The notes below the pieces were generated by a model. That model did not search any database. It saw only the letters and a list, made by a program, of their open reading frames with translations, and was not told the DNA's origin. From assembly GCA_045578625.1 (NCBI GenBank), contig JAZNKN010000062.1, forward strand, positions 1 through 23,447: a DNA stretch of 23,447 nucleotides. The letters run 5' to 3'. The first letter of the stretch is position 1; each line of letters starts with the position of its first letter. Origin of the DNA: RGIG3009 sp045578625. Lineage in GTDB: Bacteria; Bacillota; Clostridia; Oscillospirales; Acutalibacteraceae. Below are positions 22,868 to 23,447 of the stretch, piece by piece. The translations under genes and the position numbers were made by a program.

Positions 22868-23338
22868 ATGAAAAAAGAAACAATCGATACCGGTAGTTTA
22901 GCACATACCAAATGGAATTGCAAGTACCACATAGTGTTCGCCCCAAAGTACAGACGAAAAGTGTTTTTCGAAGAAAAACGCTTAGAAATACGAGAGATGT
23001 TACGCCAACTATGTCAGTGGAAAGGGATAGAAATCATAGAGGGAGAAGTATGTCCGGATCATATACATATGTTGGTAAGTATCCCGCCCAAAATGAGCAT
23101 TTCGGGTTTTATGGGGTATTTGAAAGGGAAAAGTGCAATGATGATATTTCAAAAATGGGGGAATATGAAATTTGCATACCGAAATCGCGAATTTTGGTGC
23201 AAGGGATACTACGTTGATACCGCGGGGAAGAACACGAAAGCGATCAAAGAATATATTGCAGATCAGTTGAAAAGGGATGCAGAGAGTGATCAATTAAGTA
23301 TGTTCGACCCGCGGGACCCGTTTACGGGTAGTAAATAA
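22868..23338 (+). CDS. tnpA: IS200/IS605 family transposase TnpA (Y1)
   Basis: This 156-residue single-strand transposase shows the family's W-x-C-K-Y-H-I-V-F-x-P-K-Y-R opening strand (about 15-28), the metal-binding H-I-H at 65-67 in C-P-D-H-I-H-M-L-V, and the likely catalytic tyrosine Y129 in K-E-Y-I-A-D-Q, close to the position in the helicobacter enzyme TnpA of IS608. The first ATG with GGAGGA at 7 bases is 22868; a frame open from 22766 overlaps the hairpins and is not used. The tail ending D-P-F-T-G-S-K is familiar in clostridial relatives. It appears intact, so the copy may be active. Confidence 0.95.
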   Translation: MKKETIDTGSLAHTKWNCKYHIVFAPKYRRKVFFEEKRLEIREMLRQLCQWKGIEIIEGEVCPDHIHMLVSIPPKMSISGFMGYLKGKSAMMIFQKWGNMKFAYRNREFWCKGYYVDTAGKNTKAIKEYIADQLKRDAESDQLSMFDPRDPFTGSK

Positions 23339-23419
23339 TTGATGCGTGGCTGGCAGGCCAATAAAAAGCGCACTTGTGCGCAGCCAGTATCGTATAGGGC
23401 TATGCCCGAAAATGAAATA

Positions 23420-23447
23420 CCCCCCGCTACGCGGGGGGATTTTTATT
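23420..23447 (+). terminator. Terminator-like hairpin at the window end
   Basis: CCCCCCGC (23420-23427) and GCGGGGGG (23431-23438) form a perfect 8-bp stem with a TAC loop, followed by ATTTTTATT up to the end of the window. It differs at one loop base from the hairpin behind tRNA-Val read on the minus strand. It may end the insertion sequence transcript, or belong to the next gene beyond the window. Confidence 0.75.

Larger units (their letters stand above)
22741..23405 (+). mobile_element. IS200-type insertion sequence (IS200/IS605 family, tnpA only)
   Basis: The element consists of a left-end hairpin (22749-22771), a leader with a long inverted repeat, a Y1 transposase gene and a hairpin-rich right end (GCGCAC/GTGCGC at 23368-23381, CTGGC/GCCAG at 23350-23387, GGGC/GCCC near 23397-23406). 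No tnpB accompanies it. Members of this family have no terminal inverted repeats or target duplication, so the outer limits given are approximate; the true cleavage sites cannot be read without a second copy or an empty site. Confidence 0.8.

Noticed and set aside
1..23447. CRISPR array, prophage or conjugative element
   Set aside because: No spaced direct repeats, integrase, phage structural genes or transfer genes were seen; the only mobile element is the IS200-type copy at the right end.

Overview
This window looks like a stretch of chromosome from a Gram-positive member of the Clostridia, most likely an Oscillospiraceae/Ruminococcaceae-type gut anaerobe. The reasons are consensus sigma-A promoters with 17-bp spacers, strong GGAGG ribosome binding sites, moderately high GC, a ClpE-like unfoldase with an N-terminal zinc finger, a DUF5711-type membrane protein, an ecfA1-ecfA2-ecfT-truA block, and two intracellular glycosidases. 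The placement is inferred from gene content, not from a database search. Most of the window is core genome, and I do not see a clear new multi-gene system. The more unusual signals are small: operators, hairpins, degenerate motifs and gene remnants.

Layout. 1-1600 (+): an AT-rich orphan gene, a Dabb-family protein and a YcxB-like membrane protein, closed by a terminator. 1700-3970 (+): two single-gene units with their own promoters, an NSS-family sodium symporter and an orotate-PRTase-like protein. 3970-6216 (-): tRNA-Val(GAC) and an ABC-F ATPase. 6188-6234: two divergent promoters wrapped around a 33-bp palindrome. 6358-13946 (+): a long tightly packed operon, ruvC-ruvA-ruvB-RlmI-like methyltransferase-ecfA1-ecfA2-ecfT-truA-DUF5711 protein. 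13958-17645 (+): a second unit with its own promoter, cvpA-like, pgsA-like and clpE-like, ending at a bidirectional terminator. 17664-21067 (-): a two-gene glycan operon, GH36 alpha-galactosidase then GH29 alpha-L-fucosidase. 21145-21286 (-): tRNA-Leu(CAG). 21412-22735 (+): tyrS with its own promoter and no room for a T-box leader. 22749 to about 23400 (+): an IS200-type insertion sequence (tnpA only). The window ends in a hairpin that also occurs, inverted, behind tRNA-Val.

How the genes work together. RuvC, RuvA and RuvB process Holliday junctions. EcfA1, EcfA2 and EcfT form the energizing module of a group II vitamin transporter whose substrate-binding S components must be encoded elsewhere. 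TruA modifies tRNA. PgsA makes phosphatidylglycerophosphate, and the ClpE-like ATPase would feed a ClpP protease not present here. The two glycosidases lack signal peptides and so would act on imported oligosaccharides carrying alpha-galactose and fucose. No gap without a gene exceeds about 300 bases.
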